Shown: positions 1 through 10,580, counted from the stretch's first letter. The stretch: DNA of 64,000 nucleotides from Raphanus sativus (GCF_000801105.2 NC_079519.1:29239288-29303287); one strand, 5' to 3'. Notes: generated by a model from the letters alone, not told the origin. Numbers and translations: made by a program.

Positions 1-1
1 C

Positions 2-743
2 TGGAGAGAGTGTGCTCTATGCTTGTTCTCGCTCGGGATGGTTCACTATTTAGTTATCTTTGTCACACTTTATCAACGCTTACCAGGCGGAAACAACTTC
101 CCAACCACTCTGAGGCCAGTTTTCTTCTTGTTCTTTGCTGCACCAGCCACCGGAAGTCTAGCTTGGAACTATATTTCTGGAACCTTTGATACAGTAGCAA
201 AGATGTTATTCTTCTTGTCGCTCTTCATCTTTGTATCCCTGGTAAGTTTACGCAAGGCGGGTCGTGTACTTCTAAGGCTAAAGACAATAGTAAGGATTTT
301 AATAAAAAAAATTAAACAAGTTTATGAACCTATGTTTATGTAAAATATATCTTAAAATTTGGGAATTGTTATATAATGTTTTTCTTACCTATGCCAAGAA
401 CCGGTTCTGAGGTTGCGATATGCTAAGAAACAGAAACCATATAACTGGACAATTACCTTTGTTTTTGTTTCAGGTATGTAGGCCAACTCTTTTGAAGAAG
501 TCGATAAAAAGATTCAATGTTGCATGGTGGGCTTACTCGTTCCCAATCACCTTTCTTGCGTTAGACTCGGTTCAGTATGCTCAAGAGGTGAAAGACCACG
601 TGGCTTCGGCATTGATGTTTATTTTCTGCTCCATATCAGTGTTGATATTCCTCGGTGTAATGTTACTGACAGCAGCAAACGGAAAAAGACTGCTCAGACG
701 TGATCCTGTCCTCTGGTCTGCTACTGCTCCAAACGACAGATAA
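2..743 (+). CDS. SLAH1/SLAH4: S-type (SLAC1-family) anion channel, C-terminal part
   Basis: This is the 3' end of a slow-type anion channel gene that starts before the window. Exon sequence runs from base 2 to 241 and 474 to 743, with a phase-0 intron at 242-473 (GTAAGT donor, TTTCAG acceptor). The joined product includes LFSLGMVHYLVIFVTLYQRL, several hydrophobic membrane helices, then VCRPTLLKKSIKRFNVAWWA and a final helix before TAA at 741-743. These segments are characteristic of SLAC1 homologues, which carry chloride or nitrate across the plasma membrane. In Arabidopsis SLAH1 and SLAH4 flank the MEF9 position, and the next gene here is MEF9-like, so it is one of these two; the fragment does not say which. 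No lesion is visible in the part seen. Confidence 0.88.
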
Positions 744-1553
744 AAAAACCGTAGTGGGTTAAACCACATGTGCGATATAAATAATATCTAGCTGATTAAG
801 AATTGTATAAAACGTTTTTTATAGGTTATTGTGATTAAGTTTTTTTTTTTTGAAACCTGGTTATTGTGATTAAGTTGTTCGATGGGTTCATGTTTTGATA
901 AACATCAGTTCTAATTTATTGTTTTGATTTCTTCGAGTATGAATACTGTGACAATATTTTTTCCACTAGTTTCGTTTAGAGAGAATGGTATTTCTAATTT
1001 TGTATAAACAGATTTGATTAAAACATTCATTCAAAAATAAAAGAAAATATTTCTGATAATGTAAATGCCTGTCTGATAATTTAAGTGTTCGTGTATTGTG
1101 AAAACAGATTTACTCAATACTACATCCGAAATTAAGATTTTTTAAATTTTATTTTTGTTCCACAAAAATAATTTTTCTATATATTTAAGGTATTTTGTAT
1201 ATTTTGAGAAATATTAATTGTAAATATTTAAATTGATAAAATTTTATTGGTATATAGTTATTGGAAAATGTATAGGAAAATAAATAGTAAATTAAATTGT
1301 AAACATTTATTATATTTTTAATAAACATGAAAATTATAGAAAATCTTATTGTCAGGAAGTTAGTATAATTTTACCTTCATTTAAAAAACATTTTGCTATC
1401 TATAATTCAAAACCGTAACTAATACCCAGTGACCAGTGTCAAACAGTAAACCGGGTGTAAACATAGTAAACCGAAGAATGTTCATTACATCATCTTCACC
1501 CGACTCAACGTTGCAGAGCCTTTTGAGTTACATCATCTTCGCCGTCGACGACG
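744..1553. other. Intergenic, SLAH to MEF9
   Basis: AT-rich spacer holding the SLAH 3' end and the MEF9 promoter. A short duplication with a T tract lies at 824-876 (separate entry). No coding signal was seen. Confidence 0.6.
824..876 (-). repeat. Micro-insertion: T tract between 18-bp direct repeats
   Basis: The 18-bp sequence GGTTATTGTGATTAAGTT occurs at 824-841 and again at 859-876, flanking 17 bases (ten T then GAAACCT). On the minus strand this is a few unique bases followed by an A tract between target-site-like repeats. That is the form expected of an extremely 5'-truncated LINE or SINE insertion. Confidence 0.6.
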
Positions 1554-3458
1554 ATGAGCCGATCACGCGGTATCTTATCGATTCTCAGGAAGGTCCATAG
1601 GCCATCGTCTCTTAAACGTCTATGTACAAACTCTTTCACCTCCTCGTCTTCGTCAAGCTTAGGACTCCGAGCCACGAACAAGGAGCTAAACCAGATGATA
1701 AGATCGGGCTACATCACCGAAGCCAGAAAGATATTCGAGAACCTGGAGACGAGGAACACGGTGACGTGGAACACGATGATAAGCGGGTACGCGAAACGGA
1801 GGGAAATGACCCACGCGCGGAAGCTGTTCGACGAAATGCCCGAGAGAGACGTGGTGACGTGGAACGCGATGATAAGCGGTTACGTTTCTTGCGGGTTTCT
1901 TGAGGAAGCGAGGAAGCTGTTCGACGAAATGCTTAAAAGAGATTCCTTTACTTGGAACACGATGATAAGCGGTTACGCTAAGAGTGGAAAGATTGGTGAA
2001 GCTTTGGTGTTGTTCGAGAGGATGCCTGTGAGAAACGCTGTTTCTTGGAGCGCTATGATCACTGGGTTTTGCCATAGCGGTGAGACGAGTCGTGGGGTTG
2101 AGTTGTTTCTGAGGATGCCTGAGAAGGATTCTGCTTGTTTGTGCGCGCTTGTGTCTGGTTTGATTAAGAACGAGAGGATGGAGGAAGCTGCAAGGGTTTT
2201 GACTCGGTACGGTGGTGTAGAGTCCGGGAAGGAGGATTTGGTGTTTGCTTACAACACTTTGGTTGTTGGGTATGGACAGAGAGGGCAAGTGGAAGCAGCT
2301 CGGGGTGTGTTTGATCAGATTCCTGATATGTTTAGGAACTTCGTGTCGTGGAACTCGATGATCAAAGCGTATTTGAAAGCGGGTGATGTGGTCTCCGCGC
2401 GGCTGCTGTTTGATCAGATGAGGGAGAGAGATACGATTTCTTGGAACACGATGATCGATGGGTATGTGCACGTGTTTAAGATGGATGAGGCTTTGTGTCT
2501 GTTCTCGGAGATGCCGAACAGAGATACGCATTCTTGGAACATGATGGTCGCTGGTTTCGCTAGCGTTGGCGATGTGGAGCTAGCTCGTGATTACTTTGAG
2601 AGAATGCCTGAGAAAAACATAGTCTCGTGGAACTCGATAATAGCAGCTTACGAGAAGAGCAAGGACTATAGAGAAGCTGTTGATGTGTTTATCCGGATGA
2701 ACATTGAAGGAGAGAAGCCTGACCCTCATACTCTGACATCTCTCCTCAGTGTATCTACAGGGCTTGTGAATCTGCGGTTAGGAATGCAGATGCACCAAAT
2801 AGTCCTCAAGAGTGTGATCCCTGACGTGCCAGTTTACAATACTCTCATCACTATGTATTCTAGATGCGGAGATATAACGGATTCGAGGAGGATCTTTGAT
2901 GAAATGAGAGTTAAAAGAGAAGTGATCACATGGAATGCGATGATAGGAGGGTATGCTTTTCATGGTAATGCGTCAGAGGCTTTGAATCTGTTCTGGTCAA
3001 TGAAAAGAAACGGGATACATCCTTCTCATATAACATTCGTCTCGGTTCTAAACGCTTGTGCTCACGCGGGGCTCGTTGATGAGGCGAGAGCACAGTTTAC
3101 GTCCATGGTGAGTGAGTACAAGATCCAGCCGCAGATGGAACATTATTCTTCGCTGGTCGATGTAATTAGTAGACAAGGGCAGTTTGGGGAGGCCATGGAT
3201 GTGATAAAGAGTATGCCTTTTGAGCCGGACAAGACGGTTTGGGGTGCAGTGTTGGATGCTTGTAGGATTTATAACAATGTCGGGCTTGCACATGCTGCAG
3301 CTGAAGCAATGTCGAGACTTGAACCAGAGAGCTCGACACCTTATGTACTGTTGTATAACATGTATGCTGACATGGGACTATGGGACGAAGCTTCTCAAGT
3401 GAGGATGAAGATGGAGAGTAAAAGAATTAAGAAGGAAAGAGCAGCAAGTTGGGTTTGA
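1554..3458 (+). CDS. MEF9: Pentatricopeptide repeat protein, MEF9-like organelle RNA editing factor
   Basis: Single-exon gene for a 634-residue P/S-type PPR protein. The first 45 residues are rich in Arg and Ser and acidic-poor, as in a mitochondrial presequence. From about residue 50 to 560 there are about 16 repeats of 31-35 residues, many with the pattern VTWN-(T/A)MISGY...ARKLFDEMPERD. The last 70 residues match the E domain and end in KKERAASWV. PPR proteins bind organelle RNA one base per repeat, and E-class members guide C-to-U editing with a DYW-type partner. The neighbouring SLAH gene and the later mTERF and At1g61900 homologues place it at the Arabidopsis MEF9 (At1g62260) position. 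The first ATG is chosen because it gives the targeting peptide. The frame stays open for 65 codons past the TGA, as noted separately. Confidence 0.85.
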   Translation: MSRSRGILSILRKVHRPSSLKRLCTNSFTSSSSSSLGLRATNKELNQMIRSGYITEARKIFENLETRNTVTWNTMISGYAKRREMTHARKLFDEMPERDVVTWNAMISGYVSCGFLEEARKLFDEMLKRDSFTWNTMISGYAKSGKIGEALVLFERMPVRNAVSWSAMITGFCHSGETSRGVELFLRMPEKDSACLCALVSGLIKNERMEEAARVLTRYGGVESGKEDLVFAYNTLVVGYGQRGQVEAARGVFDQIPDMFRNFVSWNSMIKAYLKAGDVVSARLLFDQMRERDTISWNTMIDGYVHVFKMDEALCLFSEMPNRDTHSWNMMVAGFASVGDVELARDYFERMPEKNIVSWNSIIAAYEKSKDYREAVDVFIRMNIEGEKPDPHTLTSLLSVSTGLVNLRLGMQMHQIVLKSVIPDVPVYNTLITMYSRCGDITDSRRIFDEMRVKREVITWNAMIGGYAFHGNASEALNLFWSMKRNGIHPSHITFVSVLNACAHAGLVDEARAQFTSMVSEYKIQPQMEHYSSLVDVISRQGQFGEAMDVIKSMPFEPDKTVWGAVLDACRIYNNVGLAHAAAEAMSRLEPESSTPYVLLYNMYADMGLWDEASQVRMKMESKRIKKERAASWV

Positions 3459-3656
3459 CTCTTCAGTATAAAAGAACAAAAACATGTAAATGACTTTGTG
3501 GTGAAGGTGAAACAAATCATGGAGACTGGTTTCAGTGTTTCAATGTTATTGGAGCTGGAAGAAGAGGCCTATGGAGAATTAAACCAGAAAACAGGTCCCT
3601 TAGAGAAGCATAAAACTCCTTCTCTACACCCAGAGAACAGGGGACGAAGTGTATGA
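3459..3656 (+). pseudogene. In-frame remnant of a longer PPR C-terminus (E+/DYW-like)
   Basis: After the MEF9 stop the same frame stays open to a TGA at 3654-3656. The virtual peptide contains KHVNDFVVK, then KQIMETGFS...LLELEEEA, which lines up loosely with the E+ segment that follows ...SWI in longer PPR proteins (HxFVVGD ... L...M.E.GY.PD). It is most simply the ancestral C-terminus now lying in the 3' UTR. It could instead be reached by stop readthrough, but nothing in the sequence indicates that. Confidence 0.45.
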
Positions 3657-4163
3657 TTATCAAGAATTAAGAAACCGTATCAAATTCTCTATCTTTGTAG
3701 GTACTCATAGGTTCCCAAACGGCGTTGTTGAGGCTGTGGAAGAGTCACCTTCTGAATGACCCATGATTCTTGTTCGTTTTTTTTTGGCAGCCATTCAAAT
3801 TATTCGTGCCTTCTTACATAATCTATATAGTTTCTGCTTCATCCCATCCTCCAAACTGTTTGCCGGTCTAAAGAGTAAGCCTCTTTTTTTGTGTTCTCAT
3901 ACATATTCTGTGATCCCAATTTTAGCTAATCTTCAATTCATTTGAGTTACTTGTAGAGATCTCTAAATACAAAAGTCAAAAGTACAATAGAGATGAAGTT
4001 GCGGTTAGAGTTCGAACATGTAAGCTGACTTTGAGAGTCGCATAAATTACAGGTGTTTGACATCTTGGTATATAAGACTTAGATAAGGGTTAAAATATTA
4101 ACTGATGCATTAAAGAATGTATTTATCTTGTAAGATATGCAAACTTTAATTTCTTGAAAACTA
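3657..4163. other. Intergenic, MEF9 3' end to secreted-protein promoter
   Basis: The region probably holds the MEF9 3' UTR and the upstream region of the next gene. No open frame with coding character was seen. Confidence 0.5.
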
Positions 4164-4184
4164 CATGCATGTGTGTATATAAAG
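4164..4184 (+). promoter_or_regulatory. RY element plus TATA box of the Gly/Ala-rich gene
   Basis: A perfect palindromic RY motif CATGCATG (4164-4171) sits four bases before the TATA box TATATAAAG (4176-4184), about 90 bases upstream of the ATG at 4269. RY motifs are bound by B3 regulators (ABI3, FUS3, LEC2) in seeds, so seed or embryo expression is a reasonable inference. Confidence 0.6.
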
Positions 4185-4268
4185 CAGCTCAACTGTGTAC
4201 ACAGCTCCTCACAAAACAAAGAAAAAGAAAAACCAATATTAATTAATTAGAAAAAGAGAGAATCAGAG

Positions 4269-4703
4269 ATGAATGTCATGAAGTTTGTTGTCCTTTTGAT
4301 CTTTGTTGGAGTTGTGTGTGCCAATGTTGGCGCAAGGCAGCTCCAGGAAATGTTCAAAGAGACAAAGTTGGGCATCTCTATTCCCAAAACTGTCACTACC
4401 AACGGCATTGGAGCTGAGCTTGGCCTCGTTTATGTTACAACTAGTGCCACCAATTCAGAAAATTCAAATGCTGGTGCTGCTGCAGGTGCCGGTGGTCCCA
4501 GCGCAAGTGGATCTGGAACTGTCTATAAAAGTACTTATGGAACTGTCAATGCAGAAGGGCCCAACGCAAGAGCTAATTCTTACAGTTACGTTTCCGGTAG
4601 CACCGGCGCTGGTGCTGCAGCAGGTCCCAATGGTGCTGGGAGCAATGGATACGCTGCTGGAGTTGCATACAGCAATGCTGATGGCAGCACTAGCGACCCT
4701 TGA
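4269..4703 (+). CDS. Small secreted Gly/Ala/Ser-rich protein
   Basis: Single-exon frame for 144 residues. The N-terminus (MNVMKFVVLLIFVGVVCANVGAR) is a clear signal peptide, with a likely cleavage near residues 19-23; the Met at residue 4 is an alternative start. After a short conventional stretch, residues 55-140 are low-complexity Gly/Ala/Ser/Asn/Tyr with two loose repeats of GAAAG(A/P)xGxxxxG(S/N)G. It has no Cys-rich or enzymatic motif. The composition suggests an apoplastic or wall-associated structural protein. Small unknown secreted proteins occur at the equivalent Arabidopsis location (around At1g62210-At1g62240), but I cannot assign the exact orthologue. A good TATA box precedes it and AATAAA lies at 4787-4792, so it looks like a live gene. 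Confidence 0.75.
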   Translation: MNVMKFVVLLIFVGVVCANVGARQLQEMFKETKLGISIPKTVTTNGIGAELGLVYVTTSATNSENSNAGAAAGAGGPSASGSGTVYKSTYGTVNAEGPNARANSYSYVSGSTGAGAAAGPNGAGSNGYAAGVAYSNADGSTSDP

Positions 4704-4786
4704 CGGATTGATGATCATGCTGAAGTCTCTCCGTATATTTAAAAAAAATACTCTGCAAACCCAACACAATCTCTTTTGTATTCATA

Positions 4787-4792
4787 AATAAA
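4787..4792 (+). terminator. Poly(A) signal AATAAA
   Basis: Canonical AATAAA 84 bases after the stop codon of the secreted Gly/Ala-rich gene. Confidence 0.5.
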
Positions 4793-4835
4793 ACTAGAGA
4801 TTGTCACCTTTATTAATTATGATACTATGTACATG

Positions 4836-4890
4836 CTCTCTAAGTGTACTATTTTTTTTTTTGCAAACATTTTCTCTCTAAATGTACTAT
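4836..4890 (-). repeat. Micro-insertion: T tract between 17-bp direct repeats
   Basis: CTCTCTAAGTGTACTAT at 4836-4852 is repeated with one mismatch at 4874-4890. Between them are 21 bases: ten T, then GCAAACATTTT. Read on the minus strand this is TTTGC followed by an A tract, like the tail of a plant LINE or SINE, with a target-site duplication. Confidence 0.55.
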
Positions 4891-5049
4891 CTATTGTATA
4901 TGACATAAATACAGTAACTACGACCTTTTAGTCTCCGCGAATTGACAGCAAAAATGATATCAGGTCTAGTGATTGTGAGGTAAGTAAACATCCAAATAAT
5001 TTTCTAAGGTATTTGATAATGATTAAGTACTTTACTATTGAAATAGCCA

Positions 5050-5380
5050 GCTAATTCTCCTTTTACTTGAACCGAGAAAGAGACCAAATTGATGCACTTC
5101 TCTATCCATGTAATAAAATTTAACAGGGAACCCCGAAGCCTTTAAAATTCCCAGCAGGAGAAGTCATTGCAGTGTGTCAAAAGCTTTGGAGATATCAATC
5201 TTCAGAGCATCGCGGTGAGACAGAATTCTTATGATAGTTCTTAACCAATTCTGATGTTAGGAGGACAGTCTTCATCAACAATCTGTCCTTCACAAAAGCT
5301 GATTGACTCGGAGAAATAATTTCGGTGGAACTTTCTTTAGCCTATTTGTCAGCAGTTTTGAGATAACCTTTAGATAGTTA
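5050..5380 (-). pseudogene. LINE reverse transcriptase fragment
   Basis: Minus-strand frames give KVISKLLTNRLKKV...VNQ, then FVKDRLLMKTVLLTSELVKN and a decayed copy of the region normally reading KIDISKAFDSVQW. This is the central part of an L1-type plant LINE reverse transcriptase. Stops and frameshifts are frequent and both ends are missing. It is unrelated in position to the larger LINE at 12.4-15.8 kb. Confidence 0.7.
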
Positions 5381-5522
5381 TATACAGTTTTTATATTCAT
5401 ATAGTAAGAATTATTATATTTTTCCATTAAGTTTATAACCATACAAATAGCAGTATATTGTTTATTTTTCAAAATAATATTTATCTCTAGTTTGTCTTTT
5501 TTTGTTTCAACATTTTATTGCT

Positions 5523-5630
5523 ATTTAATTTATAAAATCTATCTTATTACAACATAAACATTGTATGGGAATTAGCCTTTAATTGACATATGATTTAATT
5601 TATAAAATCTATCTTATTACAACATAAACA
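5523..5630. repeat. 38-bp perfect direct repeat
   Basis: The 38-base sequence beginning ATTTAATTTATAAAATCTAT at 5523-5560 recurs exactly at 5593-5630. The second copy abuts the left arm of the inverted repeat at 5631. Confidence 0.8.
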
Positions 5631-5811
5631 TATATAAACCAAAATTTAATATAATTTAATTAGTTTTATGAACTAATTTAATATAATTTAATTAGTTCAA
5701 TGATTTCACCATTGAACTTTATATTTTAGATTTATATTAAAATAAATCATAACGAGTTTAATTAATTAGTTCATAAAACTAATTAAATTATATTAAATTT
5801 TGGTTTATATA
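5631..5811. repeat. 48-bp perfect inverted repeat (foldback element)
   Basis: The arm at 5631-5678 (starting TATATAAACCAAAATTTAAT) is the exact reverse complement of 5764-5811, with an 85-base spacer. Such a long perfect palindrome in old AT-rich DNA suggests a recent foldback/MITE-like insertion or local inversion-duplication. Confidence 0.8.
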
Positions 5812-6633
5812 TATATATATATATTATGTGATAAAATCTTAATTTTTTTTTTGTTTTTACTAGTTTATAAATAAGTAGATATGTTGGTAAAATATTAAAA
5901 TAATTAGAAATTAATACTATATCAATTTTTAATTAGTTTAAAAGGGAAATTAAATTTAAGTATATATTGTATATATTAAATAAGTGTAGTCTTGCAATTT
6001 CTTGTAGATTACAGGAAATCCAGATTTCAAGTCCTGGAGAAAGCGATTTATTAATGCAGACCACGAAAGAAAGATGTACAAGAGTCTTCAACATGGTGCA
6101 AGTAAATCTGGTTAAAAGTGGATCTTCATAAGACGGCTCAGATAATGCAGTTAGGCGTAGATCTCATAAGGCATGTAGTATTATCGGTTGTCGAATCGTC
6201 TATGTAATATTTCTCATAGTTTTAATGTCATAATAAATTAGCGATAGAAAAATAAGTATAGTCTAATCATTAAAACGAATAATTACTTTATATCATGAAA
6301 ACTTATAGAACAGAATAAAAGTTTACAAAAATAATATATATATAATATTAGTTACTATAAATAAAAATAAGAAAATATATATATATTATTATCTACACTA
6401 AAAATTTAAAATATCTCAAATTTAATTTTCACTTCATAAATACATTTTAAAGTTTTCCACAAATAAAAACATAAATAAACATAAAGTGAAGATAAATTAC
6501 GTCTTTAGAGTGAGTTAAAATTTAGTAAACAAAACATATAACAAACATAAAACTGTAAACACATTTTTAATTGTTATCCATATCCCAAGATATCTGATTG
6601 TAGGATTTACACATTCAACATTAAGTTGGAATA
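5812..6633. other. AT-rich intergenic, no gene seen
   Basis: Very AT-rich sequence without coding signal. The string GTGAGTTAAAATTTAGTAAA at 6511 recurs near 9081, a hint of shared repeat debris. Confidence 0.5.
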
Positions 6634-8115
6634 TCTATATATATAAAAGAGAGTTGAATCTCTCCTGCTGACACATCAGCGTCCACGTCATAAATTAGAA
6701 GTCTCATGAGTTGACACATCAGATACGCACCGTATCACTTAAACTTTGTTCTCTCGAAATGGGCTTCGCAGTGGGCTTCGTCCAGCGCAAATAAAATGCT
6801 TTTCGGCACTAGGCCCATCGACACTGTTCTACGGAATCCCTAAACAGATGTTTTCCTTCGTGTTCTTCGTCTGTTTTCATTTGGCGCTGAGACTTTCTAG
6901 ATTATGTAACGGTGTTTGTGGTTTAATCTTAAATCGTCTTTATTCTCCATCCCACTACGAATCAACCTATTGCGCTCTTCGTCTGCTAGATCCTTATATA
7001 TATAAACCTTCGATGCGCCGTTTCCGGCAAAATCTATAATCTTCCGGAGATCGCGATCTCTTCATCTCTCTGAAAAAGGCAGCGTCTTGTGGGGTTAGCA
7101 AGCTATTCGTCGGCGAGCAGGTGAGGCCAGCGACCATTGGCATTACCCGGAGCAACCACAACTTCAAGCTTTCTGACTATACAATGTCCATACGCTTATG
7201 GGTATTCTCAAACCTTGGATATATTATCAAATATATAAGATACTCCAATTTTTCTTTTTCTTTTCCAGCTTTAAAATACTCCAAATTTTGTGAGGCTCAT
7301 AATCCGTTCGTGGAATATAATTTTTTGTTTTATAGTTATAGTTTAACTTGCAAATGTATGATTATAAATACAAACAAAAGTAATTTAAAAATATATATTA
7401 TATTTTAACTATGTTTTTGCAAATGAAATTTCTATAAGTTCTATATGTATTAATGCTTTTAAAAATATTAATAAACTTTAATATAAATATAAATCACTGT
7501 TATAGAATAACTTACAAAATCCAATCAAATGACATAGAAGATTAATCTTATTTCTTCTAAGAATAGGAATAGATGAAGTAGAATAAAAAAACTTATATGA
7601 TGTATAAATCTTTATAATTACACATTGTGAATGATATAGATGATATAAAAGGGAAAAACATTGACAATACAAGTTAGATCAAATATAAATAAACAAAAAA
7701 ACATATTTGGATATTCTCATTTCTAAAATAAAACTATACTGTATAGGAAAATTGGTCAATTGTAATAAAATTATGTTTTCATCAAACTAAAAACCCACAA
7801 CAAAAAATATAAATAATAATTATAATAGTATGGTCTCACAACATATACATCAAATAAAAATTAGAACACATCACATTAAAATAAGTATATATTAAATGTT
7901 AAACAAAATAAAAATAGACATTTTAAACTAAATATTTATAGTATACATATATAGATATAATTATGTTTAAATATTTTAAAAATATATAACTGGTCCGGAT
8001 CCGGATATACATGCCTAAAATTTCAGTATCCAGATCTTAATGTTTTTAATTTGTATATTAGCCGTTGAAATTATTTTATAGTTCATATCCCGCCCGTAGG
8101 GCGGGCCGACCCTAG
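6634..8115 (+). mobile_element. Non-autonomous Helitron, complete
   Basis: The 5' end is A^TCTATATATATAAAAGAGAG and the 3' end is CCTAG^T (CTAG at 8112-8115), so the insertion lies between A and T as Helitrons require. A perfect 7-bp hairpin, CCCGCCC-GTA-GGGCGGG (8089-8105), lies just inside the 3' end. There are no terminal inverted repeats or target duplication. At 1482 bp it encodes no helicase. Bases 6750-7150 are less AT-rich and include a TATATATAAACC TATA box and possible 5' leader sequence, perhaps from the captured gene class seen in the larger Helitron at 45.4-48.7 kb, which has the same hairpin and a similar 5' end. Confidence 0.85.
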
Positions 8116-8830
8116 TATGTATATATTAAATAACTGAAAAACTAATTAATGAATAGGAGAAATTTTGAAAATGTTAATTTCTTCCATTTAGAAGATATTA
8201 TAAAGAGAAAAATAATATCAACTAGAAACCAAAAAAAAATGAATGTGTAAATCCGACAATCAGAAGTAAATTCATCAGGAATTAATTCTCTTAGATATGC
8301 ATAATAATTCCAATTGCAGTAAGAAACAAATTTCAAGTAACTGAAACAGAATCTCAGGTTGAGATTTTGTATTAACATCAGCCCTTTTTTAATCAAAACA
8401 ATGTTTAATTGAATTTTCAAAAAAAAAACAATTCTATTAAAACACAACCTGATCTATTGATAAATGTATGGTCTAGTTATGTATTTTATTTATTTAAGAG
8501 ACTATTATATTAATTCTATTAATATTAAATATAAATATGATTACAAAAAATCTAAATATAAAATTTAATTTTCAGAAAACTCTTAAACAAAATATATTAA
8601 AACCTCTTATTAATCATTTAAGAAAAGTATTATATAAAAACACTAATATCACTAAAACATAAATATAAAAATCAAATTTCTAAAAAGAATATAAGACAAA
8701 AAAAATATACATGTCTTTTAAGGGCATGTCAGAATCTGTTGTATCTTTAAAATTTGAGTGACATCGTTGTGACAGTATTATGATAACTACTAGATCATAT
8801 GTTAAGAAAATAATTACTAACTGTACCAAT

Positions 8831-9290
8831 AATACACCACCATATGATCACACATCTGAAAAAAATAATGTATTAAAAAACATAAACTATATGAATCATG
8901 ACAATATCCATGAATTATTATGTTATGTTTATAATATTATCAATATAATTTCGATAGCTATGGAAGTGCTTACTTCTAATTCGACAATTTTTTTATGTTG
9001 GTTAAAAAATTTCAACATATTTTAATATGTTATCCAATGTTCTTTGATGTATAACTTTGCATTTTGAATAATTGATCAATGTGAGTTAAAATTTAGTAAA
9101 CAACATATGTTTTTTGATGTTCAGTGATACCAAATTTCAAATCTGATATATTTTATGATATTTAAATTATACTTACGGTGTTAATAACTTAGCACATATT
9201 ATTTTATGGATGTTGTCATGGTATTTAAATAATTTATGTAGTTTTTAATACATTAATTTGTCTAAATGTATGATCATGTGGTGGTGTACC
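8831..9290. repeat. Imperfect foldback element
   Basis: The arm at 8831-8855 (AATACACCACCATATGATCA...) matches the reverse complement of 9266-9290 at about 21 of 25 positions. The AT-rich interior of about 410 bp has no coding content. It is probably a decayed MITE. Confidence 0.5.
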
Positions 9291-9524
9291 GTTCGTGTAG
9301 CTAACAAGAATTTTCGTATAAAAACTGAAACTAAGTCATATAATCATCTATATATTATGCTAATCGAGTTATATAATACAGTTATTTGGTTCTAAACTAT
9401 AATTAGGTAAATGATGTTGGTGAAAATAGTAAATTTATTTGTGTGGCTTGACTAAGTTTTCATACTTTTTGCCAGAGTGCTATTTTATTAAATAATATGA
9501 CATCAGTTGTTAAGAAATAACTTA

Positions 9525-10055
9525 TTAGGGCATGATTGGTTTTCATTTTATTATTCTAAACATATCTGCGACGGGTAACTGTTATTAATATTTTTAAAAT
9601 ATTATAAATCGTTTCTAATCATTCTAAACTTTTAATATTTAAATGTTAGTTTGCGGCTATAAACAGTTGTAGGAGGGTAATTGTTTTTAAATACTATATA
9701 AATATAAAAATATTCAATTTAAATTTTAAATTTTAGTGATAAAAATACTAAAATTATATATATTATATTTTTATTTTATATTATAAAATTTTCAAAAAGA
9801 AATATATTCTATAATTTTTAAAAAAATTAATAGTATAGTTTTAATACTTTATAATTATATGAAATTTTAGAAAAATATTATTTGATTGATGCTTTTGGTA
9901 GTTAACTAGTCATAAGTATTCCATAAACGCATAAATTTCAAGCAGATGTATAAATCATATAAATCTCTTAATAAATCTTAAAACCGTAATTAATCACATC
10001 CATAAATGTCGGTAACCACAACCACAACCGTTGCAGTTACACTAATCAGACCTAA
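9525..10055. repeat. Possible hAT-type MITE
   Basis: The left end TAGGGCATGATTGGTTTT resembles the reverse complement of the right end (TTTAGGTCTGATTAGTGTAA), and GCGG-type subterminal motifs follow both. I see no convincing target duplication, so the family call is weak. Confidence 0.4.
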
Positions 10056-10276
10056 ATATATTTGTCGTATTTTCAAGTAAAAAAGAAACATGATATGGAC
10101 AAAATAACGTAGCATTTTTTAAAACTGGCATAAACAGAAAAAATTATCATGAAAGATATACATGTAAAATAGCATGTTGTCAAAACTCTTGTGTAATTTA
10201 AATGATATCTTAAAGGATATGATCATATGAATATAATCTAAAGATTATCATTTTAGACTATTTAATTAATTAAAAC

Positions 10277-10580
10277 AATAATAAATATTATTTTCTTAAC
10301 TGAAGAGGTTTTCTATAAAAAATCCTCTAATAATTAAAATTTGTAGTTGGATATCTGCAAAAAGTATCTCAAAATAATAGTAAAGGTAATAAGTGGATAT
10401 GCCATATATTCTATTATATAATAAATTGAAAATAATAAATATTATTTACTTACCTAAAGAGGTTTTCTATAAAGAAAATCCTCTTACAATTATAATTTTT
10501 AGTTGGGTATTTGCAAAAGAAATATCAAAATAAATAGTAAAGTTAAAAAGTGGAAATATCATATATTTGATTATATAATA
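10277..10580. repeat. Tandem duplication of about 154 bp in the defensin-like promoter
   Basis: Copy 1 (10277-10430) and copy 2 (10431-about 10580) share AATAATAAATATTATT, GAGGTTTTCTATAAA, AATCCTCT, TAGTTGG, and TTATATAATAAATTG in the same order and spacing. The pair lies immediately upstream of the TATA box of the defensin-like gene. Confidence 0.75.

Noticed and set aside
1622..3402. Several open frames inside MEF9 on both strands, up to 281 codons
   Set aside because: They overlap a clear PPR gene and merely mirror its repeats; compositions are unnatural (His/Arg rich).
4303..4791. 162-codon plus frame and 101-codon minus frame over the secreted protein
   Set aside because: Overlapping frames created by its Gly/Ala codon bias; the frame with the signal peptide is preferred.
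6746..7039. 97-codon frame in the small Helitron
   Set aside because: No ATG-context or domain evidence, and it lies inside a mobile element; treated as captured or leader sequence.
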